A stretch of 64,000 bases of DNA, taken from Clarireedia homoeocarpa (Eukaryota; Ascomycota; Leotiomycetes; Helotiales; Rutstroemiaceae). The stretch covers positions 310,001-374,000 of the forward strand of contig LNKV01000027.1 of NCBI GenBank assembly GCA_001465935.1. The letters are read 5' to 3'. Positions 10,915 through 23,140 of the stretch are shown one piece after another (the first letter of the stretch is position 1; every line of letters starts with the position of its first letter). Below the pieces are notes generated by a model that was given only the letters and a program-made list of their open reading frames with translations, ran no database searches and was not told where the DNA came from. Position numbers and translations under genes: made by a program.

Positions 10915-12987
10915 CTTTAATGAGCTTGAATGGCGGTAATAAAATTACCTCTCATTGAGAGGACTCTACATCGCAGTTTTGGTGTTTAATTTATGCTTTT
11001 CTGCAGTGTTACAATGCAAGAAGATGCTCGCAAACGTCTATCAGCATCATGCATATGCCGCTATGTACCCTGCAGTTGACACCATCGGCTATTCCGCGTT
11101 GCTTCTATGCTACCAAGATACTCAGCAATAATCGCAGTACATCTGATGATTGGACCCGTACCCCTCATTGCGTGCTCTGCGCATGTTGTACGTGATAGAT
11201 AAGAAGTATCATTAAACCAGTTAGGAGCATTATGACCCCTCATGATTTTCGTAGTACGAGTGGTTCGCGGTTTGCTTAACAATACTGAAAAGATTATAGT
11301 GGGTTGTTTTTATCTTTGGAACAATCGTCCGTAATACATCGAGTTCGCTCAGTCGACCAGTTTTTTGTAACCTGTAAAGGATGCATAATGACAGTGTGTT
11401 TCTCTGCTTCCAGTCATTAAAGACGAATCATGTACCCAGCTCATAAAATCCGTGAATCCACATAACAGATTTCTTTATACAAATGAGTGTTGCCACAACT
11501 ACATGATGGAACTTTAAAAATCAGATATGCACGATTCTAGAAATCTATCTTTCTGATAAACCAAAAGACAACTACCGTGAAATGAGACACCTATACTCAA
11601 TTCGGATAAACCGCTTGCCGTCTGTTCCAGCCATTGTCTATTCTTTGATCTACTAGCAACGAATGAATACGTCGACACAGATGGATTTTGCAAAGGGTCA
11701 TCTAACAATGGGAAAATAGTGGGCTCGATAGGAAAAATCCCAACGGTTGAAGCGCCTAAACTTCCAGTAACGGTAATCACTAAGGTTGCAGTGGACGGCA
11801 TCAACTGAGAGCACCGAAAATTTGTGGAGTTGTCTGCGTTTGGCTCGACTATCGTTGGGGAGTTGTTGCTATTTTGGATGTTCGCAAGCGCTTCATCAGC
11901 GTGTGGACCGAATGGTGCTATCTTTTGCAAGGGATCGGCAAGCTGGGTCGCTTCGTGTGAAACCAAATACAAGCCTAGATTGCCACTTCTCCAGAAGTGG
12001 CGTCACTTTTGGGTTTTCACACTTCGTCCGGGAAGAGTGAAGCAATGAACTTGGCAACGGCGTCATTTTCTTGTTTTGCGAATATGCTGTATTCGTGAGC
12101 CATGTCGAGCCTCAGCTTGAAATGGAAAGTTGCAGCTTCGATTTCATTCATGATGAGATTGCTAGACTTGATGTTTGCTGTATTAGACCTTGGAGCTTTA
12201 GAAATTAGATGCAGGAGTCGTCCAGATATTGGCAAAATGCGTAGGGACGAGGGGAGTGAACTGCATGCGCCTCATTATCAGGATGGAGTAGGCATCCCTG
12301 AGAAACAACAACCTAGGCTTCGCTGCCCGCGAGGCCTAGTTCGAGATGAAGCCATTCCAAGCTAGGTGGTGGAATTTTAATCCCATAGTCTTGGAGCTTA
12401 CTCTACTTACTGTATAAGTATCCTAGGACATGACAATGAAAAATAACCACTTCAATAAATCGTGTCTCAGCTACTAGTCGAGGGAATTCTATTGCCATTC
12501 ATGTCCCAAAAAGAAAGCGTATAACTTGAGAAGTGATCTCATCTCTACCGGTCTTACTGTAGAGACCTCCCGAGAGCGATTGATTTGTAAGCTGTTTGTA
12601 TATATAATGATCACCATTCGTGAATAGCATTGAACGCCGCTGCGTTATTCATAAGCTGACTTGAATTTGATTAATCACATCAACGTATCAGAATGAAGTG
12701 TGTAAGAAAAAACGTCTTTAAATGAATAAACTACAGAAGCTGAATAACCCCAAGAACTTTCGAAGAGGAGCCTTCACTGTTAAACCATAACCATCCAACG
12801 CCTTTACCATGGTTGAGAAATATCAAACAAAGCAAGACCTTTTTAATGAATGATCTAAATCGCATCCTGAACTTCTGTATACCAGAAACGCCTCTTTCGT
12901 TATTGCCTTATCGTATCAAAACATAAAAGCCAAAGGAATGTAGGAAACATTGACCTCAGATCAATATTTCGAGCCGCCACTTGGTTT
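10915..12987. other. Gene-poor region with unsupported open frames
   Basis: Two minus-strand open frames (12017-12235 and 11514-11972) lie close together in different frames. They open with TTG and could not be joined by a plausible intron, and neither shows a known motif. They may be remnants of a decayed gene. Otherwise only AT-rich sequence was seen. Confidence 0.45.
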
Positions 12988-13643
12988 TTATGCGACAATG
13001 GTTGTGCTCACAATTGGATAAGTGCTAGCCTGTGGATCGAAAGTTGGACAAGCAGTAGGCCCTGGCTGAGGTGCAAGAAAGATGATGCTGGGATCTTCTA
13101 TTGCCAGTAGCTTCATCGATACCATGATGTTGTTCAGCACGTCCGAGCACCACTGAGTAATAATGTCTTGTGTGGCAGTCGCAACAGCCGATTCTCCCTC
13201 GTTGGAAATCGAAATCATGTGATCTTGAAGAATCTCGGCATGATTCGCAACGGTTTGCAGAGCGTCGATACGGCCTTGCATATTGTCTTCCATGATTTTC
13301 AGTATATCATTGGCTTGGTCTTCTATATCGCCCAGCAAAACGGCAATGCTACTTGCACTAGTAACGTGATTGAGACTTGTATGGCCGAGACTATTGATGT
13401 AGTTGTTGATTTGCTAGGAATAAAGTTAGAAACGGCAGTTATAATACACCAGAGAAAAATTCAGCGTACTGGAATAGTTTCTTGTATGAATTCAAGATGA
13501 TTAAAGAACGGATCACCGAAGTCGTTCTGCGGATCGTTAAGTGTCACTGAGCTTGTAAAAGTACCCTGGCGCTGAATCACCGATGCGGAGATCCTGCCAA
13601 TGGCCGGCAAGGTAAACATGATCCAGGTAACAGCAGCCTTCAT
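12988..13643 (-). CDS. Secreted protein of unknown function
   Basis: Two exons, 13643-13470 and 13413-12988, encode 199 residues. The ATG at 13643 opens a good signal peptide (MKAAVTWIMFTLPAIG, cleavage near residue 21). The mature part is largely helical with heptad-like hydrophobics (LLGDIEDQANDILKIMEDN, ALQTVANHAEILQDHM), has few cysteines, and ends in a Pro/Thr-rich stretch. Size and helical character recall hydrophobic surface-binding or galactomannoprotein-type secreted proteins, but I see no diagnostic motif. Seen: signal peptide, intron, length. Function unknown. Confidence 0.75.
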
Positions 13644-14945
13644 GTTGATTTTGGAAGAAATGGCCAATAATAAGTGATGAAGAGATGTAAATAACTTGAT
13701 CAGTCTAATGAATAGCGGGACTTTGGTGATAGGATGGTTAAGACAAACGAAGGCCGTATATTATGCGATGTGAGTTGAATGTTATGAGATGGTTGAACTC
13801 GAATTGAAAAGTGAGCCCCAGAATAAAAGCAGATACAGCGAGTTTATACATACTTGCAATTATTCTGGTTTGTTTGTGGTGCTTTCAACTGCACCAGGCC
13901 GTTGCTACCAAAATGCGGCGGTGATCCGAGTCAGGGGGGGCTTAGCGTGAGGCACAGGACTCTGTTTTCAGTCGCTTGGGTATACTGTGCTGTAATTCGA
14001 TGTTTCCTTTTCAATACAACAACATACTTATGCCATGTATTTTAGGAACGGCGTACATGCAAAAGAAAAAAAAAGCGTAAGTACACTTGAAATAGTATGT
14101 GCATTTTTAATATCATAGCGTTTGTAAGCCTGAAATATCCGTACAATGCAGTGAGACATACGATATGTATTTATATCATTCCTCTCAGACATGCATCTGC
14201 CAAATATGGGACTTTTGCATGGCTATTTTAGGCGCCAAACAGCATCCGGTGTTGCTGCTGCTTCCAAGTTCATAGCAACTAGCTGAAGATATTTGCTCTG
14301 GAAAAGTAACCGCAGATAGAAACATTGCAAAGCGACGGGAATAGGTCGAAATGAGCCACACATCGAAATTAGAAGTCAGAAAGGTGCGATGTGATCATGA
14401 GTCCTCACATGCTCGATTCTGGGATATCCCTTTTCCACCACACTGTCTTTAGAACGAGGTTCATCTCTGAGGTTCGTTGGAGCATTTTTGATAGTTTGCC
14501 AGAATCGCCAAGTGATTGCATGACGGATATACCGTGTACCGACAGGAAAAGGGGCCGAACGGAGAGAACTTTCAAATAATTCAAAGTACCAGCTCATATA
14601 CTCAAATCTTCATCTTGCCTGTGAAATCGTGTTTGATGTCGCAGAAATCGTCGTTGTGATTGTAACCAAGACCCAAATTGTGATTCGGAGTAGAAGCGCC
14701 AGCAGTTGAGAGGCTGGGAGGGCATAATTAGAAGCTGCGCCACGCCACCTCACTTGCCGCCAACATCCATGCAAGCCACACCTTACATCATTGACTCGTT
14801 ACACTCAACCACAGGAAATCGTAAGAATTATACTCAAGGGAAGAAAACACGAACACACACTGCCTCTCCCGCTACCTTGTTTTCCCGCAGAAACTGCTGC
14901 CACCGATATTCTTATAGGGCACTGGTAAGATTGCATTTTGTCAAA
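13644..14945. other. Divergent promoter region without a recognised gene
   Basis: Upstream sequence for the secreted protein (minus) and the Mpv17 protein (plus). A 73-codon minus frame at 14376-14597 has no recognised motif. A short A-run at 14064-14074 was noted. Nothing else seen. Confidence 0.5.
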
Positions 14946-15628
14946 ATGCCTTCTGCACTGGTAAATACAACAGTTCAATCTTGCATATTATCTGGGGCCT
15001 CTAACATCCTCGCGCAATTCATTTCAGCACGACAGCAGAATGTATGGCGGTTTACCCTTCCCGATACCTCTGTCTGATTGATTTTGGCTGACATCACGTA
15101 GACCGCATTTACATTAGATTGGGTGCCGGTGTTCCAATTTATCCTATATGCTGTGTTGAGTGCGCCGCCTAACTTCCTCTTGTAAGTGGCCGCAATCCTC
15201 ATCATCACCCGAGCATCTCTAACGATCCTTACAGGCAATCCTTACTCGAGTCTGCTTTTCCATCCAAGAAGCGCGCTTCTAAATCAGTATCTGAGAAAAA
15301 CTCCAAAAGCGCTAGCGCAGATGAATCCCTCTCCATATTCAACACCCTTATCAAGGTCTTTCTCGACCAAACGGTTGGAGCAACCTTCAACGTTGTCCTC
15401 TTCCTCGTTAGCTTCCCCTTATTTAAGGGCGCAACCACACAACAAGCTGTGCAGAATGCCAGTGAGGAATACTGGGATATGATGAAGGCTGGATGGACAT
15501 TATGGCCTTGGATCAGTTTAGGCAATTTTGCCGTGGTGAAAAGTGTGCAAGGTCGCGCTTTGGTGGGAGGCTTGGCAGGTATCGTTTGGAATGTTTGGCT
15601 AGGGATGGTGCAAAACGGAAAGAGCTAG
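14946..15628 (+). CDS. Mpv17/PMP22 family membrane protein
   Basis: Three exons: 14946-15041, 15102-15181 and 15235-15628; 189 residues. Motifs of the family are in order: SGASNILAQF at the start, LDWVPVFQFILYAVLSAPPNFLW in the middle, LDQTVGATFNVVLF, and near the end WDMMKAGWTLWPWISLGNF followed by a short membrane tail. Mpv17/PMP22 proteins sit in the inner mitochondrial or peroxisomal membrane and influence solute permeability and mtDNA maintenance. The family's usual length is 170-260 residues, which fits. A Ser/Lys-rich loop (KKRASKSVSEKNSKSAS) is an insertion typical of some fungal members. The membrane it uses cannot be told from sequence. Confidence 0.92.
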
Positions 15629-18600
15629 ATAAAAGCCTGCAGATATCGTAGAGAACTGCAAAACCCTCAGGAGTTGCTGGATGAAAGTCTCTAAACCAAC
15701 GATGGTTATCCGTATGACACAAGGGACCCTTCTGAAACCGTGTCTGGTGGAATTTACGTACTCAGCCTGGAATAGAGACTGTCTGGTGACTCTTACAGAG
15801 GTGTGGGGCTTTTTTTATCTGCAAATGTTGGTATCTATCTCAGTTAAGTCAAAGGTAGCGGGAGGTGCCACTCTCCAGGAACAGTGGTAACTAAACTCGT
15901 CGACTTCTCGGCGTGGACATGCCACCACTATCACCACATCTCGGTGGAAAGTAACCAAAGAATCGAAGGGCAGTCGAAAACGTTACTGCATACAAGGCTT
16001 TCTACATAACGACGGAGACAGAACGATGGTTCACTTCACGTGAGTAGGCGGCTCCAGGGCGGTTATAGTACGGCCCTCGAGCGAGAAATCGAGATGCTTG
16101 GTTCGATTTCTTCGTCTTTTTGACACAACTTTCACATTCAAGTTTATTTTTCATCTTTTAGACACCTATATTTCGTTGTTAAAAGTAAACAAATCAATGG
16201 CAAAATAGTTTCGGGTTTTACTAATCATCTGTCTCTTTTTACTATCCATCCGTCGCCCTATATTATGCAGTGATTTTCGGAGGTTCACTTATTTACTATA
16301 TAGTTGCTATACAAATATGTCGCCCGGTTAGAAATAAGTACATTATAATTAGTAAACACAAGATAATAAATGAAGATATACTTTTTCTAACATTTCATGA
16401 TGAATACCCTTGAGATCCAAATTAGCCTAGCTATTCTGTACCAGATCTTCGATACTCTTGATACCTTTGAAGCCTATATCGACTAATATGGCCTTGCTCA
16501 TGGCTGGGGCAAGATACACAGAGATTCAGGTCCACGAACAAAGTCTATTGAATACTGCACCTGGATTAAATACACTTGTAATAAGTCGAGGGTTATTATG
16601 ATTTTTGTACTTTACTTTAGTATCGCGGTCAACTATCTTAATAAAAGTTATATATATTTTTATTTTTATTTTTTTTTATTTTTTTTTTTATTTTTTTATT
16701 TTTTTTTTGAAAAATCATTGTATTGTATATGATATTACTGTATATTAAAATATAAAGATGTCATAGTTATAGTAAGTTGTATACCCGATATACGGTGCCA
16801 AAATGTGGGAGCGACGGATGATTAGTAAAAGCCATGGTTTCAGTATACGATGACAAATCCCAACTACTGTATGTCGAAACGACGGCTATTCGAAGTGAAC
16901 TGAGACCCGCAACTCAGGAAATCCCATTACTCCTGTGTGTTTAAGGAAACGAACGCACTTGGACGGATTGTTGATTTTCCTTCTTGTCGCTGACATCAAC
17001 TGCAGGGTAGAGCGTTCTGTTTTTTTTCTTCTTTTTTTTCTTTCTTTTTTATCTTGGTGCAGCATCCGATGTTACTGCATGGAGTACCGCTTCCCATTTT
17101 GATCGGGCCGGGTCTTCTTCTAAAAGTACCCCCAGTATCTCAAGGATTATTCGTCGAGCTACTATGTCACCTGCACGATTTTATCGCGAAGAAATGAGAC
17201 GTGGCATGGCAGATGCAGGAATTAAGAGTTGAGTAAGTACAGCCATACCTTTGAAGCGTCTATTTACCTTGGATAATGACGGTGACTAGGGCGCTAGATA
17301 TACCACGTGCAGCAGGCTCGAATGGAAGATTGTTCTAGACAGCGGGATTTGAGAGTGATGAAGTCATGAGGTAACCCTTTCGCTAGTTCAACAGCAAGGG
17401 GTTCATACATACTACATATAATTCAAGGAGGCTGATGTGATAGTTAGCCAATTACAGTATCGAAGTCAAAGCATAGAATGGCACCAAGATATTTGGGTGT
17501 GCGTTATTTCATACATCAGCTTCAGATTAGATGTGGTAGGAGCGAAACTCCGAAGTAGACTTGTAGAAGTCCGAAGAGTTCTAGACAACTTCGCCGAGGC
17601 AAACCCCCTTCTTCGCTTAAATAAATAAAAGTGTAGAAATGCAGGTCGATGTTTGCGTCCAAGCCCCTGAGGTCATCGACCCCTCATCGTATAATCTGTT
17701 GACTTACTATGCCTCGGTACGCTACAGCCAACCCCTCCTCTGTCTGAGACACTCTAGGCACGTAGCAGCCCGAATGACTTGCTCCTACAGCTATATTTGT
17801 ATACTAGTACAAACTTGCGAGTCAGGACGCAGCCATCAGAAGGTTGTAGCCGACTAGTTTATAAACACTATGGACCATGTACGGTGGCGCGGGTGGCTCG
17901 GGTGGCTCAGGGGAGTATATTCTCATCCCATGATAGCCGGGAGAATAGTGGAGAAATCAGCCGTGCAGTAGCTACTTGGGACGGGAAGGCATGAACCGGA
18001 TCTCGTTGTGCATGCAGATCTCGACGTGACAGATCGACGCTAAGACCGCAAATAATCATCTGGTTTATAACAAGATAGTCGTGATAGGTTGTATTTGAGC
18101 CCGCCATCGCGATCTTGTATTCAGCCTCAGTGGAGGAGATACAGTAGCGTCGGAGGAAAGTTCTCGATCAGCTTCCCGAGACGCAGCGCATCTAGCCCAC
18201 AATTTCCGGGAGGCCGGTCGAAGAGGTGAGGAGATTCTGTGGCGAGTTTTCAGACTTCCTTGGTACATGTACGTGCTTACTTTAGGTTCAGTGTCCCCGC
18301 AATCTACTAGCTGTCGATCTCCGCCCTTCACATAGCAAAGCTTAAACAAACGATTTGATGATTGTTGATTTGGAATTACATATCGATGTAAGGAAGGAGC
18401 AAAAAGGGCAAGCGGCGGTGAGGTCTGTACAAACTTCTTGATATGGTAGCACTAGGTGTTTTTATGCGAGAAGGCCCGAATGAGAGTATTTTCAGCTCAT
18501 AACTAAGTCTTCCTACAAAACACCGTCGATGTGGAAATTTGTACCTGCAGCTTTGGCGCGAGTATATGGAAGGCCCGGTACAGTTCATTGATGCAAGGAG

Positions 18601-19182
18601 AGCGATTTGGGCGTAGTCTGAGCAGCCACATAACCAAAAGCGATCAGGTACTGCGGGAGGGATCCCAATCCCGGGTAAAAGTGTGAGTATAATTTTCCGG
18701 TATTCTATGGATGTCTCACATCATTTGCGATAATGCTAGTGGCTTGGGTGCAGTAATTACTAATAATTCAGCTTCCTCCAACCATCTCCATCTTGTTGGG
18801 TGTCCCTCGACGTGGCTATGAAAAGCAGGTAAGAGAAGACTTGTGCACCAATCAACTCATTCCGTAAATTGCCCGGGTGGTTACCAACTGGTCATCGATG
18901 ACCTAAATGGCATTGCGTGGGGTCACTCTCCGCTCTGTGGGATTTATTTTGATACATTCAAATATATGAGTGTAAAGTTGATTATGATCTCTGAAAATTT
19001 AATTGGGTAGAGGTTGGATTAGTTCCAATACTAGTGCTCCGTCCAGCAATACTCCCTTTTTTGGTAACTGTTGACGAAGTTTCGTTGAGTATTTAGGAGT
19101 CAAGAATTCCTCCCAAATTTCTGGTTTGAGACTGCCATCCTTCACAATCACACTTGACCATCATCACAAGTTTCCCTTCATC
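15629..19182. other. 3.5-kb gene-poor stretch, partly AT-rich
   Basis: No gene supported. It contains a degenerate AT-rich block (about 16100-16900) with an inverted repeat and a poly-T tract (16650-16709), a second T-rich run at 17020-17050, and scattered short frames without motifs. The right end is the promoter of the peroxidase. Composition suggests decayed repeat DNA. Confidence 0.55.
16216..16830. repeat. Candidate decayed DNA element with inverted ends
   Basis: TTTTACTAATCATC (16216-16229) recurs as its reverse complement at 16817-16830, and the adjoining GTC/CCGTCG context also matches. The left arm contains two similar tandem sub-units (TTTTACTAATCATCTGTC and TTTTTACTATCCATCCGTC). 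The interior, about 590 bases, is AT-rich and non-coding. This resembles a small non-autonomous transposon that has decayed, but no clean target duplication could be defined. Confidence 0.45.
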
Positions 19183-20442
19183 ATGAAATACACTCTTCTT
19201 TCGATCGCGCTCGCGGCCGAGGCCGTTGTCGCTTTCCCTTTCGTGGCTGAAATGCCCGGTGTTGATTCTAGTCTCTTCCGCCGTCAACAACCTGGAGGGA
19301 ACCAACCGGGCGGAGCTGCTACTTGTCCATTCAATGCGAATCATGTTCCTGCCCCAGGAATCACAGCACAGTACCCATACAACAACGCCAAGAATGGTCT
19401 TCCAGGATCCGGGAAGGGTGGATACCAAGTTCCAGCTCCAGGTGACGATGCTCACAAGTTTGTGCCTCCTGGCAAAAATGATATTCGGGGACCTTGTCCT
19501 GGTTTGAACGCAGCGGCCAATCACAACTTCCTTGCTCACGACGGCGTCACCACTTTTAATGAACTTGTAGATGCTCAGCAGAATATCTATAACGTCGGTT
19601 ATGACCTTGCAGTACTGCTGGCCCTTCTCGGCCTAACCTTGACTGACGGCGATCTCGTTACAGAGAAGCTCTCCATTGGGTGTGATGCTACAACACGAAC
19701 TTCCGTGAGCCCACTTCTAACTGGATCTGAGCCCGGCCTTGACGGTCACAACAAGTTTGAGTCAGATACATCACTTACTCGAAATGACTATTTTCTCGGT
19801 GGCGGAGACAACTTCTCTTTCAATGGCACCCTTTTCAAAATGATGTCCGAAACCACCGGTGGTAACTACAACCGAGATGGGCTTGCCAAATATAGATACG
19901 AACGATACCAACAATCTCTCCAGGACAACCCAAACTTCTACTTCGGTCCTCTCACCTTGCTTCTCTACGGTGCCGCTTCTTTCCTATACGAGCTGATGCC
20001 AAATGGCAACCATGGATACCAACCCGACGAGGAAACCATTTCGTCATTCTTCGGCGCCCAAAAGAATGCCGACGGCAGCTACTCTTTCAACAACGCAGAG
20101 AAGATCCCAGACAACTGGACCAACCGTGTCACACCTTACACCACCACTGACGTTACCCTCGAGATTCTTGCCCAGTATCTCGAATATCCCGTTCTTTTCG
20201 GTGGTGCGACCGGAAACGGCGGATTCGATACTATCAACTTCGGTACCGCAATTAAAGATGGGAAATTGATTGCTCCTCCAGACGTAGCTACAACTGCTTG
20301 CTTCCTCTATCAACTTGCTACCCAGAGTATTCCTAGTCCTGCGAATGGTGTCCTTGCGCCTACCGTTGAGGCACTTGCTTTTGTTGTTTCCAAGTTAGGG
20401 CTAACGTTGGAGAACTTGGGCTGTCCTATTCCTCTCACCTGA
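19183..20442 (+). CDS. Secreted chloroperoxidase/unspecific-peroxygenase family haem-thiolate enzyme
   Basis: Single exon, 419 residues. ATG 19183 opens a signal peptide (MKYTLLSIALAAEAVVAFPF). The haem-thiolate motif RGPCPGLNAAANHNFLAHDG gives the proximal Cys. DGDLVTEKLSIG follows, then the distal/metal region HNKFESDTSLTRNDYF, which corresponds to the EGD-x-S-x-TR motif of peroxygenases with Gly replaced by Ser. Two late cysteines (TTACFLY, NLGCPIP) match the C-terminal disulphide of long-type peroxygenases. The family uses H2O2 to halogenate or oxygenate substrates outside the cell. The Arg/Glu acid-base pair of the best-studied basidiomycete enzyme seems absent: the aligned stretch reads LTLLLYGAAS. 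Isolated in a gene-poor area. Confidence 0.92.
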   Translation: MKYTLLSIALAAEAVVAFPFVAEMPGVDSSLFRRQQPGGNQPGGAATCPFNANHVPAPGITAQYPYNNAKNGLPGSGKGGYQVPAPGDDAHKFVPPGKNDIRGPCPGLNAAANHNFLAHDGVTTFNELVDAQQNIYNVGYDLAVLLALLGLTLTDGDLVTEKLSIGCDATTRTSVSPLLTGSEPGLDGHNKFESDTSLTRNDYFLGGGDNFSFNGTLFKMMSETTGGNYNRDGLAKYRYERYQQSLQDNPNFYFGPLTLLLYGAASFLYELMPNGNHGYQPDEETISSFFGAQKNADGSYSFNNAEKIPDNWTNRVTPYTTTDVTLEILAQYLEYPVLFGGATGNGGFDTINFGTAIKDGKLIAPPDVATTACFLYQLATQSIPSPANGVLAPTVEALAFVVSKLGLTLENLGCPIPLT

Positions 20443-23140
20443 AGCAGCTGCTAAGATTAGTCAACTGGATCTGGGTTCTATGCATAGCTAGATTGAAGTG
20501 CAAGTTATGTAAGAAGAGGTGGTGTCGGAGGCATTACGAGGATTATGGGCATGCAGGCCAGGCCCACTTCATGTATTTATGACGACAATGCCTTTCATGT
20601 GTCTAAATTTCTCGATTTGATTCGATCCCAAAAGTTCACAGAATAATTGGTTCATACTTGCTGAACGTATCTGCAGGATCAGTCCGATGGTGATCCAGTA
20701 AGATATCTTGCGCGAACCATGCTCCTGCTCCAAGTGACCGATGTATTAGTCCAGGATTCCATGACATTCGTAGTAAGACATGTGAAGTTAGCATCTACCA
20801 TCGCCATGATATACAGCTGCCTTAGAATGAACGGAATGATATATTACAATGACAGCTTATCACTTCCTGTGACTCACCATCTCATCTCAAATAACCTTGA
20901 GGATCGTGAAAAGGGAAAAGGGGAAAAGATACGTGGTTAAAGTAACACAACTCCATGCGGTAGAACCAAGAAATCTCTCAGATATGTTGTATACTCTTGT
21001 AGTACGACAGCGCACTGCCAAACAAAAGCAGGTCTTAAGCTCCGAATATGCATGTTCCGCTGGTGATGATGCTTATATATACCTCCAGCTCCGAAAAGTG
21101 CTGGTATCAAAGCTTTTATATTCTGGAAAACGCTATCATTCGGGGTGTTCTTGCAGCAACCGCGTTGGATGGACGGCGGTATGAAAATCACCGAGAGGTC
21201 CCACCGTGGAAGTCGTGTTTGATTCCAAGTGATGCACAATGCTGACGTCGACCGGCACATTTATGAGCTCTATACGACGCGAACATCGATCGCCTATTTT
21301 CAAAGTGCGAACATGGTTATACTCCATCTAGTATAGAAAGCTGGTCTGGTCTCAAAGCTCTGTAGTTCTTAGAATCGCGACGGTGAAGTTTCCCCGCGGT
21401 GTGTTGGGGATCCTGCAGACTGGCTGGTGGATATATTTGTGATACCGGAGAATTTTCATCGAGATATTCTTTCCGGCGATCCTGTTCGATAAAGCTGAAT
21501 GTCTATGACGAGTTGCTGCGATATTCTGTAGCTAGATCGCTTTGCTGGGAGTTTAGGAGTCTAGAGCCACTCGTCGATTTTCAAATGCAGTATCGGAGGC
21601 TCGATATAATTCGATGTACCGGAGCAAGAACAAACGGGAGGGGGAAAAAGAGCTAATGAAAGAGATATATGTCCTTCGTGAAGCCACGAATGGACGTCAC
21701 ATTGATTCAATTCTGTTTCGTATAAATCTTTCACCGGGGATTGAGAGAGCATAATTTTGATACCATGCCCTGCTATCTTGCCAAAGATGAAGGGGGATAT
21801 CTTCAATTGATTCAGAACCTTTCTCATCTACCATTATGCTCGGTTAGGTAGAAAAAGCTTTGATGCCGACCGAACGCTCCCTTATTTATTCGCTATCCAC
21901 CAGTTCATGCTCAGTCCATCATTTTTGTTGAAATCCTCCATGTTAAAATGAAATGGCCAGTGGTCGATTGATGTTCTTGAGAAGTGATTGCAGGATAGAG
22001 CCGCGACTATGATCTCACGAACTGGCACGAGATGCACAGTGATATCAGAGATCCTGAGTATCAGGATTGATCAAGATAGCCCTCAGGTGAGTGGAAACTA
22101 CGACGAGGATGATTTTTCCCTTGTGAGCTGAAGGGACCTCCCAGAAAATCTCAAAAGAGACAAGACACGAGTACTGTGGAAGAGATCTGGACCCAGATAG
22201 TCTATCACTGTTTGTCGATCGTCGTGTATTGGCATTGCCTCAAATCAAAGAAGGAAAATATTGGTGGAGGCGCCCAGTTATCGATCTCATCCTCTGGACT
22301 CGACGCGCCTTTCTCCCAGTCATCCTCGGGAAGTCGGTAGATGTTTTCCGCCGATGCAGCAAAAAATTGCAATTCAACGCGTGATGATGATCTATCGTAT
22401 GCGACTCTATGCTCGTTTTCCTGATCATCTGCCATACAGCAAGTGCCTGACGTCGTCACTGTCGTGTCCCGAGCGTGGCCCTCCCGGCCTCCATTTGCCG
22501 AATTGATTTTTACTAGAAGATTTAGTTGAGCGAGACGCAATGTAACCAAGTTACTCAGCCGCAACAGCGCAACTAATCAACCTTGAGATGCTCACCGACT
22601 AGGTTAATGCAACAGTCCCTCATGCTGCGAAAAAGAAACCTTGTCAGAGCAGTATCAATCTGTACATGTGTCCAAGTATGATAAGATACCTTGGGGCTCG
22701 CCTCGTAAGCTGGGCACAAGTCTTGGACGCCTCGGGCATACTACCAACTCTCCGCCTCACTCATAAGGCAGATGTCAGAGCAGTATCAATCTATACCTGT
22801 GCCCAAGTATGATACGATACCTTGGGGCTCGCCTCGTAAACTGGGCACAAGTCTTGGACGCCTCGGGCATGCTGCCAGCTCTCGCCTCACTCGTAAGGCA
22901 GATCTCAGCTTTTCGGAGAAGTCTCGGAATTTCTACTATATAAATTAACGGAGTCCCTCGGTCAGTACAATACTCTTCAAGCTTTAGAAAACGACACAGT
23001 TCTACAATATGCTCTCCAATCTCAACTACTTTTAAAAAACGGTATAGTTCTACAAATAAAACAATTCTCCCCTCAATACTGTGTATGTCTCCTCTCCTCA
23101 TTTACATCACGAGATCAGGGTCACGTGAGAACATGTCAAC
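20443..23140. other. 2.7-kb gene-poor stretch
   Basis: Several overlapping short frames on both strands (for example 21561-21827 and 22205-22564, minus) have no recognised motif and no supporting splice structure. A tandem duplication at 22643-22903 is listed separately. The right end is the promoter of the zinc-finger gene. Confidence 0.5.
22643..22903. repeat. Tandem duplication, about 131 bases x 2
   Basis: Unit 1 (22643-22773) and unit 2 (22774-22903) both start GTCAGAGCAGTATCAATCT and end AAGGCAGAT. They share long identical runs (for example CTTGGGGCTCGCCTCGTAA) and differ by roughly a dozen substitutions and a one-base length change, so the duplication is old enough to have diverged. 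Confidence 0.9.

Noticed and set aside
11514..12235. Two neighbouring minus-strand frames that might form one gene
   Set aside because: They are in different frames, open with TTG, and no donor/acceptor pair joins them in phase; no motif.
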